Counted from the stretch's first letter, positions 35,464 through 45,054 are shown. The stretch: 64,000 nucleotides of DNA from Streptomyces sp. NBC_00390 (GCF_036057275.1 NZ_CP107945.1:7378001-7442000); one strand, 5' to 3'. Notes: a model not told the origin generated them from the sequence alone. Program-made: numbers and translations.

Positions 35464-36920
35464 TCATTCGTTGGGGACTCGAGGTGTCGGCAGGCCGGGC
35501 CCGTCGCAGTGCACATCCGTCACCGGGACGCTCCCGTCGACCAGATAGGCGGCGGCGGCGCCGTCCACGCACGCGTTGCCCCGGCTGGCGAACACGCCGT
35601 GCGAGTAGTCGTCGTGGAGCGTGACCAGGCGCGAGCCGGGCAGCCGCTTCCGAAGCTGCCGGGCACCCTCGGCGGGTGTGACGGGGTCGTGTTCGGAGGC
35701 GATCAGCAGCACCGGGGGCACCACGGAGCTGCCGAGCCGGGTGCTCTGGGCGGGTATGTGGTGCCCGTACGCGCAAGCCGCCGCTTCGATTCCTGTGACG
35801 ATCGGCTGCGGTTCGAGACGCCGCAGGCGCCGGAGGTCGGCCGTGACCCGACCCGGCGTCGGACCGGGCCCGTCCGCGCACTTCACGACGCGGCTCGCGG
35901 ACTCATAGGTACGTGACGCGGCGCCGTCGAAGGGGGTGGCGGGGCGCAGGAGTTCAGCGCTGCCGTCGTGCAGGTACGCACGGACGCCTGCCGCGAGGCC
36001 CTCCCAGCGTTCCGTGCGGCCAAGCGCCCGGTACACGGCACGGTCGAACTCGGCAGGACCGATGCCGTCCACGGGGCGGGCTGCGAGTTCCTGACGCGCC
36101 CGCCTGTAGGCGGAGCGGACCTGACCGGCGCTGCCGCCGAGACCGAAGCGTTCTTCGTGCCGAGCGGGCCAGGCGAAGAACACTGGCGCGGCAGTGCGCG
36201 GCTCTGCCGCAGGTCGAAGTCGTACCACTCCCCGGGGCCGACGACGCTGTCGAGCACCATACGGCCGACGTGCTATGGGAAGGGCGCGGCATAGGCGGCG
36301 CCGAGGTAGCTGCCGCAGGAGACGCCCAGGAAGTCGATCCGCCGTTCGCCGAGTGCGGAGCGTATGGCGTCCATGTCCCGGGCGGTCTGAGTGGTCGACA
36401 GATGCGCCGGCGCGTCGCCGACGCCGGCGGCGCAGTCGTCCGCCATGCGCCTCAATGAGTCGAGGTACGCCTTTTCCGCGGTGTGGCCGGACGGTACGGG
36501 CTCCGCTCCGGGGTTGTCGAAAAGGCCGCCCATCGGGCCACAGTCCGCGGGCGCGCTCTGGCCGGTGCCGCGGGTCGAAGTCGATGACGTCGTAGGAGCG
36601 GCGAACGCGCTCGGGCAACTTGGCCCGTTTGGTGACGGCGTACGCCAGCCCAGGGCCACCGGACCCGCCGGGTTCATCAGCAGAATGCCGCGCCGCTCCT
36701 CGGGTGGCCCCGAAGCGCGTACGCGCGAGACGGCGATGCTGATGCGCTCGCCGTCCGGGTGTTCCCGGTCGAGCGGGACGCTCAGCCACCCGCACTCCAC
36801 CCGATCGGGGGAGTCCGGGCCCGGCATGGACTCCGGGCAGGGACCGAAACGCGGGGATGGAGCGGGGGTGGTGGTGGCGTGGCCCGGGACAGCCGGGACC
36901 AGAGCGGCGGTGGTGGCCAC
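35464..36920 (-). pseudogene. Secreted alpha/beta hydrolase (TAP-like peptidase) with several frameshifts
   Basis: Parts of one hydrolase appear in three minus-strand frames in the right order: PAPSPRFGPCPESM and ILLMNPAGPVALGW; then KLPERVRRSYDVIDFDPR; then DCGPMGGLFDNPG and FLGVSCGSYLG (nucleophile elbow); then MVLDSVVGPGEWYDFDLRQS; then FAWPARHEERFG through SEHDPVTPAEGARQL and DYSHGVF (acid and histidine). At least four frameshifts are needed. The family is the tripeptidyl-aminopeptidase-like secreted hydrolases. It is not expected to make protein. Its 5' end faces the Zur-like box at 36998. Confidence 0.75.
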
Positions 36921-36997
36921 GAGTGCGCAGAGAACGTTCCGGTGGCGTACAGCGGGAGTCGCGGGTCTCGCATTCAGAGAATCGACGCTGGATCAGA

Positions 36998-37022
36998 TGA
37001 CAATGAAAACGATTGTCGATAA
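36998..37022. promoter_or_regulatory. Zur/Fur-type palindrome upstream of the ATP-grasp operon
   Basis: TGACAATGAAAACGATTGTC is markedly AT-rich for this genome and contains the inverted repeat GACAAT-n7-ATTGTC. TGAAAACGATTGTCG (37004-37018) agrees at 11 of 14 positions with the 7-1-7 pattern TGAAAAT-n-ATTTTCA that I recall for actinobacterial Zur boxes. It lies 86 bp before the first gene of the ten-gene operon. Zinc control is inferred. Confidence 0.55.
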
Positions 37023-37107
37023 CGTGGGTCTCCGTCAAGGCGGCCCGTCCCGGACGGGTGCCGCCGACACCTCATGAGTCCAACCCGCGTTCTGAGAAGA
37101 GGAAGAC

Positions 37108-38364
37108 GTGGCCCATCTGCTGATGGTCGAGAGCTGGGTCGGATCGATGAGCAGGCTGCTGCCAAGAGCGATCCGCGAGGGCGGGCACGAATTCACCTTC
37201 CTCACCCGTGATCTGCACCACTACTTGCGTTCCGCCCCTGAGGGCACCGGGCACCCGCTGCTCGCGGCACACAACGTGCTGACCGCCGACACCAACGACA
37301 TCGAGACGTTGCTGCCCCTCGTGGAGCGCGCCCACGGTGCACTGGGCTTCGACGGGGTGATCACCTCCTGCGACTACTACCTCCCGACGGCCGCACGGAT
37401 CGCCGGACGCCTCGGGCTGCCGGGCCCCGCTGCCAAGGCGGTCGAGAACGCCTGCCGCAAGGACGCGACCCGCCGTGTCCTTTCCGATGCCGGAGTGCCG
37501 GGGCCCCGCTTCGCGGTCTGCGCGGACTGGGCCGAGGCCGCCGATGCGGCGCGGGAGATCGGCTACCCGCTGGTTCTCAAGCCCGTGGACCTGTGCGCCG
37601 GGATGTTCGTACGGCGCGTCGACGACGAGTCGGAGCTGACCCGCGCCTACAGGGCGCTCGCGGACTTCCCAGTCAACGCGCGAGGCCAGCGCCGCGAGCC
37701 CGTGGTCCTGCTGGAAGAGCTGCTCCGGGGGCCGGAAGTCAGCGTCGAGACCGTGTCGTTCGCCGGGACGGCGCGGGTGGTCGGGGTGACCGACAAGAGC
37801 GTCGGTGGGGCGCCGGCGTTCATCGAGACCGGCCATATGTTCCCCGCGGAGCTCGCTGCCGCTGACGCCGGGGCAGCTGCGGAGACGGCTGTTCGAGCGT
37901 TGAAGGCCCTCGGCCTGGACGGGGTCGTGGCGCACACCGAGATCAAGCTGACGCCCGGCGGGCCCCGGGTGGTGGAGGTCAACCCCCGTCCCGCCGGCAA
38001 CCGCATTACCGAACTGGTCCGCCATGTGACGGGGATCGACCTCGCCGCCGCCTGCGTCGACGTGGCCCTCGGCCGCGAACCGGACCTGCGCCGACGAGCC
38101 ACCGGCCTGCGCAGCGCGGCCATCGGATTCCTGGTGCCGGACACCGGGGGAGTACTCGAGGCCATCGATGGCGCCGACGACGTACGCACGGCAGCGGGCC
38201 TGCTGGAGCTCCAGCTCGAGGAACCCGGCAAGGTCGTCAGGGCAGCGGGCAGCAACAACGAGTACCTGGGCCACGTCATGGCCGCCGACGCCGAGGGCCT
38301 CGGGGCCCGCGACCGGGTCGAGACCCTGCTCTCGGCACTCTGCCCGACGGTGGTCGGCCGATGA
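37108..38364 (+). CDS. ATP-grasp domain ligase
   Basis: A 418-residue carboxylate-amine ligase starting at GTG, with GAAGAGGAAG upstream. Domain order: a Rossmann-like pre-ATP-grasp domain (MLMVESWVGS region, ITSCDYYLPTAARIAGRLGL), the ATP-binding region (RKDATRRVLSDAGVPGPRF, YPLVLKPVDLCAGMFVRRV, VLLEELLRGPEVSVE) and a metal/nucleotide site near the C-terminal part (VAHTEIKLTPGGPRVVEVNP, RPAGNRI). The family joins an amino acid or other acid to an amine through an acyl phosphate. It is the first gene of the operon and overlaps the next by ATGA. I infer it assembles the small molecule made here. Confidence 0.85.
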   Translation: MAHLLMVESWVGSMSRLLPRAIREGGHEFTFLTRDLHHYLRSAPEGTGHPLLAAHNVLTADTNDIETLLPLVERAHGALGFDGVITSCDYYLPTAARIAGRLGLPGPAAKAVENACRKDATRRVLSDAGVPGPRFAVCADWAEAADAAREIGYPLVLKPVDLCAGMFVRRVDDESELTRAYRALADFPVNARGQRREPVVLLEELLRGPEVSVETVSFAGTARVVGVTDKSVGGAPAFIETGHMFPAELAAADAGAAAETAVRALKALGLDGVVAHTEIKLTPGGPRVVEVNPRPAGNRITELVRHVTGIDLAAACVDVALGREPDLRRRATGLRSAAIGFLVPDTGGVLEAIDGADDVRTAAGLLELQLEEPGKVVRAAGSNNEYLGHVMAADAEGLGARDRVETLLSALCPTVVGR

Positions 38365-39212
38365 CCGCCATCACCCGCACGAACATCACCGCGTCCTCCT
38401 ACGACGAACTCGTCGACCGCGTGCTCCGCGGCGGCTTCGGACCCGACCCGAGGACTCAGCGGATTGCCGTGGCGTTCACCACGCGCCAGGCCGTACGGCA
38501 TGACGGGCGCAGCGGCGGCTACCGCAACGAAGTGCTGAGCCTGCGCCTGGCCGAAGCCGTGGGCTCGTGCGCGGTCGAGCCCGGTGAGCTCCCCGACAGC
38601 GCCGTCGACGACTGCGTCGGCGCGGACGTCGCCCGGCTCCTGGCCCACGAACTGCTGCCGGTACGGGTGGCCGCACTGGACGCCTACCTGATGCACGTGC
38701 TTCCCCATGGTTCCGCGAGCGGCGCACGGCCGTGTCCGCTCCCCGCCGGGAGCTCACTGGAGAAGTCCCGGGCGAGAGCCGCGGCCGTCACCGGTCTGCT
38801 CGACGTCCGCCCAGGGCGCACCGTCCTCGTCGTCGGCGTGGTCAACTCGCTGCTGGAGGCGCTGCGCGCACGCGGTCTGGCGTACATACCCTGTGACCTC
38901 AAGGGCGGCACGACGGAGTGGGGCGAGCCGGTACGGACCGACGCGCTGGCAGAGCTGGAGTGCTGTGACGCCGTCCTCGCCTCGGGTATGACGCTCGGCA
39001 ACGGAAGCTTCGAGCCGCTGCGCGAGCGCGCAATGCGCCTCGGTAAGCCGCTGGTCATGTTCGCCCAGACCGGCAGCGCGGTGCTTCCGCGCCTCATCGG
39101 CGCCGGAGTCAGTGCGGTGTCCGCCGAGCCGTATCCCTTCTTCTGGCTCGACGGCGGGCCCGGGATCGTCCACCGCTACGGCGGCAGTGAGCGCTCCGGA
39201 GCCGCCCTGTGA
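38361..39212 (+). CDS. Rossmann-like DUF364 (putative heavy-metal chelation) protein
   Basis: A 283-residue soluble protein. The N-terminal ~110 residues resemble the DUF4213-like cap (SYDELVDRVLRGGFGPDP). The C-terminal Rossmann-like part has PGRTVLVVGVVNSLLEALRA, IPCDLKGGTTEWGEPV, CCDAVLASGMTLGNGSFEPL and PLVMFAQTGSAVLPRL, which fits DUF364 (PF04016), annotated from structure as a putative heavy-metal chelation domain. The enzyme activity is unknown. It starts inside the stop of the ATP-grasp gene and ends inside the start of the PLP gene, so the three are coupled. Confidence 0.7.
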   Translation: MTAITRTNITASSYDELVDRVLRGGFGPDPRTQRIAVAFTTRQAVRHDGRSGGYRNEVLSLRLAEAVGSCAVEPGELPDSAVDDCVGADVARLLAHELLPVRVAALDAYLMHVLPHGSASGARPCPLPAGSSLEKSRARAAAVTGLLDVRPGRTVLVVGVVNSLLEALRARGLAYIPCDLKGGTTEWGEPVRTDALAELECCDAVLASGMTLGNGSFEPLRERAMRLGKPLVMFAQTGSAVLPRLIGAGVSAVSAEPYPFFWLDGGPGIVHRYGGSERSGAAL

Positions 39213-40300
39213 CCACGGCTGTCCTCAGCCCCGCGGGCAACCGCGGACTGCTCGCCCTGCTCGGCCGTACCCCCCTCGCCCGCATCACCGTCGACCTGCC
39301 CTGCCCCCAGCCCGGCTTCTGGGCCAAGCTGGAAGGTCTCGGCGCCGGCGGCATGAAGGCGCGAGCCGCCGTCTCCATGCTGCTCGGAGCCAAGGAGCGC
39401 GGCGAACTGCGGCCCGGCGCCCCGGTGGTGGAGTCCACCTCCGGAACACTCGGCATCGGGCTGGCCTTCGCCGGCCAGGCCCTGGGGCATCCGATCGTGC
39501 TGGTCGGCGACACCGAGCTGGAGCCCTCGATGCGACAGCTGCTGCGCGCATACGGGGCCCGGCTGGAGCTGGTCGACCGCCCAGCGGCCGAGGGCGGCTG
39601 GCAGGCCGCCCGCCTGGCCCGGTTGCGTGCACTGCTGACATCGCTGCCGGACGCCTACTGGCCCGACCAGTACAACAACCCCGACAACATCGCCGGTTAC
39701 GCCTCCCTCGCCGCCGAGCTGGCCGTACAGCTCGACCACCTGGACGTGCTGGTGTGCAGCGTCGGCACCGGCGGCCACAGCGCCGGCGTCGTCGGCCCAC
39801 TGCGCCGTCACTGGCCCGGGCTCCGGCTCATCGGCGTGGACGCCACCGGCTCGACGATCTTCGGCCAGCCCGCCAAGCCCCGCCTGATGCGCGGCCTGGG
39901 CAGCAGCATCCATCCGCGCAACGTCGCCTACGACGCGTTCGACGAAGTCCACTGGGTCGGCCCGGCCGAGGCCGCGGACGCCTGCCGGAAGCTCGCTGTC
40001 GGCAACTTCGTCAGCGGCGGCTGGAGCACCGGAGCCGTAGCGCTTGTGGCGGCCTGGGCCGCTCGTGTCCACCCGGGAGCCGTTGTCGCCACCGTCTTCC
40101 CCGACGGGCCGCATCGCTATCTCGGCAGCGTCTACGACGACGACTTCGCCGCCGCCCATGGGCTCGACCTGGCCACCGCGGCCAGGCGTCCCGTCGAGAT
40201 CCCGCATCCGCGGGCCGTGGAGGCCACCGGCTGGGCCCGGTGCCGCGCCGTCACCGACCCGCTGCGCAGCCGAACCCCACGCTTGGAAAAGAGCCCGTGA
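39209..40300 (+). CDS. CysK/SbnA-type PLP-dependent beta-replacement enzyme
   Basis: A 363-residue fold-type II PLP enzyme. The Schiff-base lysine is K50 in GGMKARAA, the substrate loop is ESTSGTLG (75-82), and the phosphate loop is GTGGHSAG (186-193). GGWSTGAV supplies the pyridine-N serine. It resembles cysteine synthase and SbnA, which replace a beta substituent of (O-acetyl- or O-phospho-)serine with an amine or thiol nucleophile. In this operon it probably builds a beta-substituted alanine unit of the final compound. GTGA overlaps mark both ends. It differs clearly from the enzymes at 689 and 53634, so it is not a recent copy of either. Confidence 0.83.
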   Translation: MTTAVLSPAGNRGLLALLGRTPLARITVDLPCPQPGFWAKLEGLGAGGMKARAAVSMLLGAKERGELRPGAPVVESTSGTLGIGLAFAGQALGHPIVLVGDTELEPSMRQLLRAYGARLELVDRPAAEGGWQAARLARLRALLTSLPDAYWPDQYNNPDNIAGYASLAAELAVQLDHLDVLVCSVGTGGHSAGVVGPLRRHWPGLRLIGVDATGSTIFGQPAKPRLMRGLGSSIHPRNVAYDAFDEVHWVGPAEAADACRKLAVGNFVSGGWSTGAVALVAAWAARVHPGAVVATVFPDGPHRYLGSVYDDDFAAAHGLDLATAARRPVEIPHPRAVEATGWARCRAVTDPLRSRTPRLEKSP

Positions 40301-41346
40301 AGGTCAGTCAGCGCACCGTGCGTCTCCAACTCACCGAGCCGCTGCGCATATCCCGGTCGACGATGGCGGGCCGCGAGGCCGTCTGGTTCTTCATCGAACA
40401 CGCAGGCCGCCTAGGCCGCGGAGAGGCCGTCACCAGCGTGTACTACGGCCTCGATGCCGACGCACTCGGGCGACTGCTGCACGCGGAGTCCCAGTGGCTG
40501 GCACGCTTCGCCGAACCGGAGAGCGCCTTGGAGGCCCTGCGCAACGGAGGCCGGGAGAGCACCCCGCCCGCGGTGACCGCGGTCGTCGAGTCCGCGCTGC
40601 TCGATCTCGTGGGCAAGCGCGCAGGCATACCGGTCCACGAACTGCTGGGTACCTCCGCCCGGCCGTCCGCCGCGACTTGCCGCACCATCGGCATCACGTC
40701 GCCGAGGCAGGCCGAAGCCCAGGCCGCCCGCCTGGTACGGGACGGGTTCTCGGCCCTCAAGCTCAAGGCCGGGGCACCGGACCCCGCCGACGACCTGGAC
40801 CGCGTACGGGCGGTGCGGGCCGCCGCCCCTCACGCGCGGCTGCTTCTGGACCCCAATGGCGCCTGGACGGTCAGCACGACCGAGAGGCTGCTGCCCCACC
40901 TCGCGGAGCTGGGAATCGAGGCCGTTGAGCAGCCGATCGCACCCGGCGACCCCGAGGCGCTGGCGAGCCTCGCCGAACGCTCGCCCCTGCCGGTCATCGC
41001 CGACGAAGACGCGGTCGGTCACGAGGACGCTCGCCGACTTGCCGGGCGGGTGCAGGGCATCAACGTCAAGCTCGCCAAGTGCGGCGGCGTCACCGCGGCA
41101 CTGCGGATCGCCGAACTGATCGAGGGCACCGGTACCGAGTTGATGCTCGGCTGCCTGACCGCCAGCACGCTCGGTATCGCCCCCGCCGTGCATCTCGCCG
41201 ATCGAGCCCGGTGGATCGACCTCGACGGGCATCTGCTGCTCGCCCACGACCCGTGGACCGGTATCGGCGGCGCCGACGGCACCGTACGGACGAGCCCGCG
41301 TCCGGGACTCGGCGTGCACCCGCGCACCGAGGAGGACCGAGGGTGA
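40297..41346 (+). CDS. Enolase-superfamily epimerase (dipeptide epimerase-like)
   Basis: A 349-residue enzyme of the mandelate racemase/muconate lactonizing group. The catalytic KxK is KLK (K155, K157). The metal ligands are D185 (LLDPNGAW), E211 (VEQPI) and D236 (IADED). The opposite-face lysine is in NVKLAKCGG (258-264). This set matches L-Ala-D/L-Glu and other dipeptide epimerases, so it may invert a stereocentre in an amino-acid or dipeptide intermediate; N-acylamino-acid racemase is an alternative. It is coupled to its neighbours by GTGA at both ends. Confidence 0.83.
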   Translation: MKVSQRTVRLQLTEPLRISRSTMAGREAVWFFIEHAGRLGRGEAVTSVYYGLDADALGRLLHAESQWLARFAEPESALEALRNGGRESTPPAVTAVVESALLDLVGKRAGIPVHELLGTSARPSAATCRTIGITSPRQAEAQAARLVRDGFSALKLKAGAPDPADDLDRVRAVRAAAPHARLLLDPNGAWTVSTTERLLPHLAELGIEAVEQPIAPGDPEALASLAERSPLPVIADEDAVGHEDARRLAGRVQGINVKLAKCGGVTAALRIAELIEGTGTELMLGCLTASTLGIAPAVHLADRARWIDLDGHLLLAHDPWTGIGGADGTVRTSPRPGLGVHPRTEEDRG

Positions 41347-42602
41347 AGACGTGGCACGAGATACGCGGCTTCCCCCTCGCGATACGGCTCCTCCTGGTCA
41401 ACCAGCTCGGCGTCAACACCGGCTTCTATCTGCTCATCCCGTACCTCGCCGTGCATCTGAGCGAGGACCTCGGGCTGTCGGCCGCTGTCGTCGGCATCGT
41501 GCTCGGCGTACGCAACCTCAGCCAGCAGGGCCTGTTCCTCATCGGCGGATCGGCATCGGACCGGCTGGGAGCGCGCAAAGTCATCATCGCCGGATGCGCG
41601 CTGCGCACCGTCGGCTTCGGGCTCTTCGCTCTCGGCGACGGACTGACGGTGCTGCTGGCCGCGTCCGTGCTCAGCGGGCTGGCCGGGGCGCTGTTCAACC
41701 CGGCCGTACGGGCGTATCTCGCCCTGGAGGCGGGGGAGCGCAAGGCCGAGGCGTTCGCCCTGTTCAACGTCTTCGCGACCACCGGCGCCCTGACAGGGCC
41801 GCTGCTCGGCAGCGCCCTGCTGCTGGTCGACTTCCGCGCCTCCGCGCTCACCGCGGCCGGGATCTTCGCAGTGCTCACGGTCGCCCAGGCCGTTGTGCTT
41901 CCGGCCCGCGAGGTCACACCGTCCGCGAACAGCGTCCTCGGGGACTGGCGCGAAGTGATCGGCAACCGCGGCTTCGTGGCGTTCGCCGTTGCCATGGTCG
42001 GCATGTTCACCATGGAGAACCAGCTGTATCTGCTGCTGCCGGACGGCGCGCGCCGGGCCACCGGCTGGGACGGCGCAGCTGGCATCGTCTTCCTCGTCGG
42101 CACCCTCACCAACCTCTGGCTGCAACTGCGCATTACTCGAGCGCTGAAGAGCACAGGCAGCAGGGCGAGATGGATCAGCGCGGGGCTCACGCTGATGGGG
42201 CTGGCCTTCATACCGCCGATGACAGTGGCGGGGGCCGGGACAGCGCAGGGCGGCGTCGGCGATGCGGTGCTCGGCGCGCTCCCTGTCCTGGCCGGGGCGC
42301 TGCTGCTCTACCTGGGCGTCATGATCGCCCAGCCCTTCGTCATGGAGCTCATCCCCCGCTTCGGCCGCCCGGAGCTCACCGGCACCTACTTCGGGCTGTT
42401 CTACGTGGTCTCGGGCATCGCCGCGGCCGTGGGCAACACGGTCGTCGGCTGGGCCATGGACGCGGGTCAGCGCGCGGGGGCGCAGTGGCTGCCCTGGGCG
42501 TGCTGCCTGGCCTTCGGGCTCATCTCGGCCGCGGGCATCGCCTGGCTGCACCACCTGCGCATCCTTCCCGCCCCCGTGGCGGCCGTACCGGTGCCGGCGT
42601 GA
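41343..42602 (+). CDS. MFS transporter, probable exporter
   Basis: A 419-residue transporter with about 12 membrane segments. It starts at the GTG overlapping the epimerase stop. Motif A-like GGSASDRLGARKVIIAG lies between helices 2 and 3. The sequence resembles drug/metabolite exporters of the DHA1 group (for example NPAVRAYLALEAGERKAEAF). In this operon it would secrete the product before metal capture, the role CntE plays in staphylopine systems. The substrate is inferred from context. Confidence 0.82.
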   Translation: MKTWHEIRGFPLAIRLLLVNQLGVNTGFYLLIPYLAVHLSEDLGLSAAVVGIVLGVRNLSQQGLFLIGGSASDRLGARKVIIAGCALRTVGFGLFALGDGLTVLLAASVLSGLAGALFNPAVRAYLALEAGERKAEAFALFNVFATTGALTGPLLGSALLLVDFRASALTAAGIFAVLTVAQAVVLPAREVTPSANSVLGDWREVIGNRGFVAFAVAMVGMFTMENQLYLLLPDGARRATGWDGAAGIVFLVGTLTNLWLQLRITRALKSTGSRARWISAGLTLMGLAFIPPMTVAGAGTAQGGVGDAVLGALPVLAGALLLYLGVMIAQPFVMELIPRFGRPELTGTYFGLFYVVSGIAAAVGNTVVGWAMDAGQRAGAQWLPWACCLAFGLISAAGIAWLHHLRILPAPVAAVPVPA

Positions 42603-42612
42603 GGAGACACAG

Positions 42613-43404
42613 ATGAGAAACGCAAACCTGCTCACCGACAACCCGGCCCTGTACGAGGCCCGCTTCCCCGACGAGACACGGCGGGCCGGGCGCTGGGCCG
42701 AGGACACTCTGCGGCGGCACGGTGCCGGCCCGCGGGTCCTGGACATCGGCTGCGGCACCGGCCGTGACGCCGCCCATCTGCACGGAGCCGGTCGCAGAGT
42801 CGTGGGCGCGGATCTGTCCGAGGCGATGCTGGAACACGCGCGCGTGCACCACCCCGGTCCGGAATACGTCCGGGCGGACCTGCGCGGATTCGACCTCGCC
42901 GAACGGACCTTCGACGCAGTGGTGTGCCTGGACAGTGCCTTGCTGTACTGCCACACCAACGAGGAGCTCGACGGCTTCCTGGGCTCCTGCCGCACCTCGC
43001 TGGCTCCCGGCGGGCTGCTTGTCGCGGAGATGCGCAACGGGGCCTTCTTCCTCGGCCGCACGGAACTCCTCGACCGTCCGTCCCTCAACGGCTTCACCTG
43101 GCAGGGCACCGCCTACCGGTCCACCACCATCCTGCGCGTGGACCGGGCCGCGCAACTGCTGCGCCGCACCCGTGCATGGACCGCCGACGACGGATCGCCA
43201 CCGGTCGAGCAGCGCTCCGCGTGGCGGCTGCTCTTCCCCCAGGAACTGCGTCACGTCCTCGCCGTGCACGGCTTCGAGGTGCTCGCCCTGTACGACGGGC
43301 CCGGTCCCCGTACGGAGCCGCCGTGGCATGAGGGCGACCTGCCGGCCGCCACGGCCGATGCCGACCGGCTCCATCTCGTCGCCCGCCTCACGCATGCCCG
43401 CTGA
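42613..43404 (+). CDS. Class I SAM-dependent methyltransferase
   Basis: A 263-residue Rossmann methyltransferase. Motif I is VLDIGCGTGRDAAHL (about 40-54); VVGADLSEAMLEHAR (motif II) and FDAVVCLDSALLYCHTNEE (motif IV region) follow. The substrate-binding C-terminal part (FTWQGTAYRSTTILRVDRAA) resembles small-molecule N- or O-methyltransferases. It lies 10 bp after the MFS gene and 57 bp before the binding-protein gene. The likely role is methylation of the operon product. Confidence 0.85.
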   Translation: MRNANLLTDNPALYEARFPDETRRAGRWAEDTLRRHGAGPRVLDIGCGTGRDAAHLHGAGRRVVGADLSEAMLEHARVHHPGPEYVRADLRGFDLAERTFDAVVCLDSALLYCHTNEELDGFLGSCRTSLAPGGLLVAEMRNGAFFLGRTELLDRPSLNGFTWQGTAYRSTTILRVDRAAQLLRRTRAWTADDGSPPVEQRSAWRLLFPQELRHVLAVHGFEVLALYDGPGPRTEPPWHEGDLPAATADADRLHLVARLTHAR

Positions 43405-43461
43405 ACCCCACACATCGTCGCCCCCCACGCCGACATCCGCTCGCACAGCAAGGACACCCTC

Positions 43462-45054
43462 ATGAACGACGTCCCCGTCAACGACTCCCGCTTCCCCGGC
43501 CTTCGCCGCCGGGGCTTCCTCGCCGCAGCCGGAGGCGCGGCCGGACTCGGCGCGCTCGCCCTTGCAGGCTGCGCCGGCTCCGACACCGCAGCCGGCCCCG
43601 CCAAGGCAGACGGCAAGCCCAAGCGCGGCGGACGGCTCCGCGCCGCCTTCGCAGGCGGCGGCGCGAGCGAGACCCTCGACCCGCACCTGGCCAACCTCTT
43701 CGCCGACGCCGCCCGTGCCAAGGCCCTCTTCGACAAGCTCGCCGACTACGGACCGGACCTCTCCGCGCAGCCCCGGCTCGCCTCGGCCTGGGAACCGAAC
43801 GCCGGCCTGGACCGCTGGAACGTCACCCTGCGCAAGGCCGCCTTCCACGACGGCAAGCCGGTGACCGCCCAGGACGTCCTCTACAGCTACCGCCGCATCG
43901 CCGACCCGGCGAAGGCGTTCCGTGCCAAGGCGTCGCTGGAGCCCATCGACCTGAAGGCCAGCAGAGCCCTCGACGCTCGGACCATCGAGTTCGTCCTCAA
44001 GCGCCCGACCGCCGAATTCCCCAACGTGCTCGCCGCGTTCGGCGCGTACATCGTCCCCGAGGGGCTTAAGGACTTCGACAAGAAGCCGGTGGGCAGCGGC
44101 CCGTTCCGTTTCGTGTCCTTCGCGCCCGGCAGGTCGGCTGTCTTCAAGCGCAACGACGCCTACTGGGACGGCGCCCCGTACATCGACGAGCTGGAGTTCG
44201 TCGTGGCCAACGAGGAATCGGCACGCGCCAATGCCCTGCTCGGCGAGCAGGTCGAGTACGCCCACGAACTCGACCCCGCCACCGCCCGCGCCCACGAGAA
44301 CAAGGGGCAGATCCAGATCGTCCGACTGCGCAACAGCGCCATGCAGGGCTTCGTCATGAAGACCGACCGGCCGCCGTTCGACGACAAGCGGGTCCGCGAG
44401 GCGTTCCTCCTGATCGCCGACCGCAAGGAACTGGTCGACGGCGCCCTGTCCGGCGCGGGCGAGATCGGCAACGACCTGTTCGGCAAGGGCTATGAGTACT
44501 ACGCCGGCAGCCTGCCGCAGCGCGAACAGGACCTCGACCGGGCCCGCAAGCTGCTGAAGGAGGCCGGAGCCGAGAAGCTCAAGGTCACCCTCGACACCTC
44601 ACCCGTTGCTGCCGGATTCACCGAGGCCGCGGCGATCTTCCGCGACCAGGCAGCCAAGGCCGGAGTGACCATCGAGATCAGGACCGGCAGCAAGGACAGC
44701 TACTGGAAGGACATCCTCGACTCCGGGACCCTGGCCTCCTACCGCTCCGGAGCCATGCCCATCGAGTCCCACATCTCCCAGCGCCTGCTCACCGATTCCA
44801 CCACCAACGCAACCCACTGGAAGCACAAGAACTTCGACGCCCTCTACCAGCAGGCACAGTCCACCAAGGACAAGAAGGACCGCGCCGCCGTCTACGAGCG
44901 CATGCAGCGCCGCCTGCACACCGAGGGCGGCTTCCTGATCTGGGGCTTCGCCGACTGGATCCTCGGCACCGCCAGCAGGGTGCGGGGCGTCGAGCAGAAG
45001 GCACCCGCCAACTCCCTCGACTGGGCGCGCTTCGACAAGGTCTGGCTGGCGTGA
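43462..45054 (+). CDS. ABC transporter family 5 substrate-binding lipoprotein
   Basis: A 530-residue extracellular solute-binding protein. The N-terminus has a Tat-like RRRGF and a lipobox LALAGC with C37 as the lipidation site. The mature protein shows the SBP_bac_5 pattern: LDPHLANLF, LASAWEPNAGLDRWNVTLRK and AFHDGKPVTAQDVLYSYRRI. The family binds peptides, nickel complexes or opine-type metallophores. It should capture the metal-loaded product outside the membrane and pass it to the permeases below. The next gene starts inside its stop (GTGA). Confidence 0.9.
   Translation: MNDVPVNDSRFPGLRRRGFLAAAGGAAGLGALALAGCAGSDTAAGPAKADGKPKRGGRLRAAFAGGGASETLDPHLANLFADAARAKALFDKLADYGPDLSAQPRLASAWEPNAGLDRWNVTLRKAAFHDGKPVTAQDVLYSYRRIADPAKAFRAKASLEPIDLKASRALDARTIEFVLKRPTAEFPNVLAAFGAYIVPEGLKDFDKKPVGSGPFRFVSFAPGRSAVFKRNDAYWDGAPYIDELEFVVANEESARANALLGEQVEYAHELDPATARAHENKGQIQIVRLRNSAMQGFVMKTDRPPFDDKRVREAFLLIADRKELVDGALSGAGEIGNDLFGKGYEYYAGSLPQREQDLDRARKLLKEAGAEKLKVTLDTSPVAAGFTEAAAIFRDQAAKAGVTIEIRTGSKDSYWKDILDSGTLASYRSGAMPIESHISQRLLTDSTTNATHWKHKNFDALYQQAQSTKDKKDRAAVYERMQRRLHTEGGFLIWGFADWILGTASRVRGVEQKAPANSLDWARFDKVWLA

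Noticed and set aside
39112-41346. A 744-codon plus-strand frame across the PLP enzyme and epimerase genes
   Set aside because: Its first part is an out-of-frame shadow of the PLP gene; only the part from 40297 is the real epimerase.
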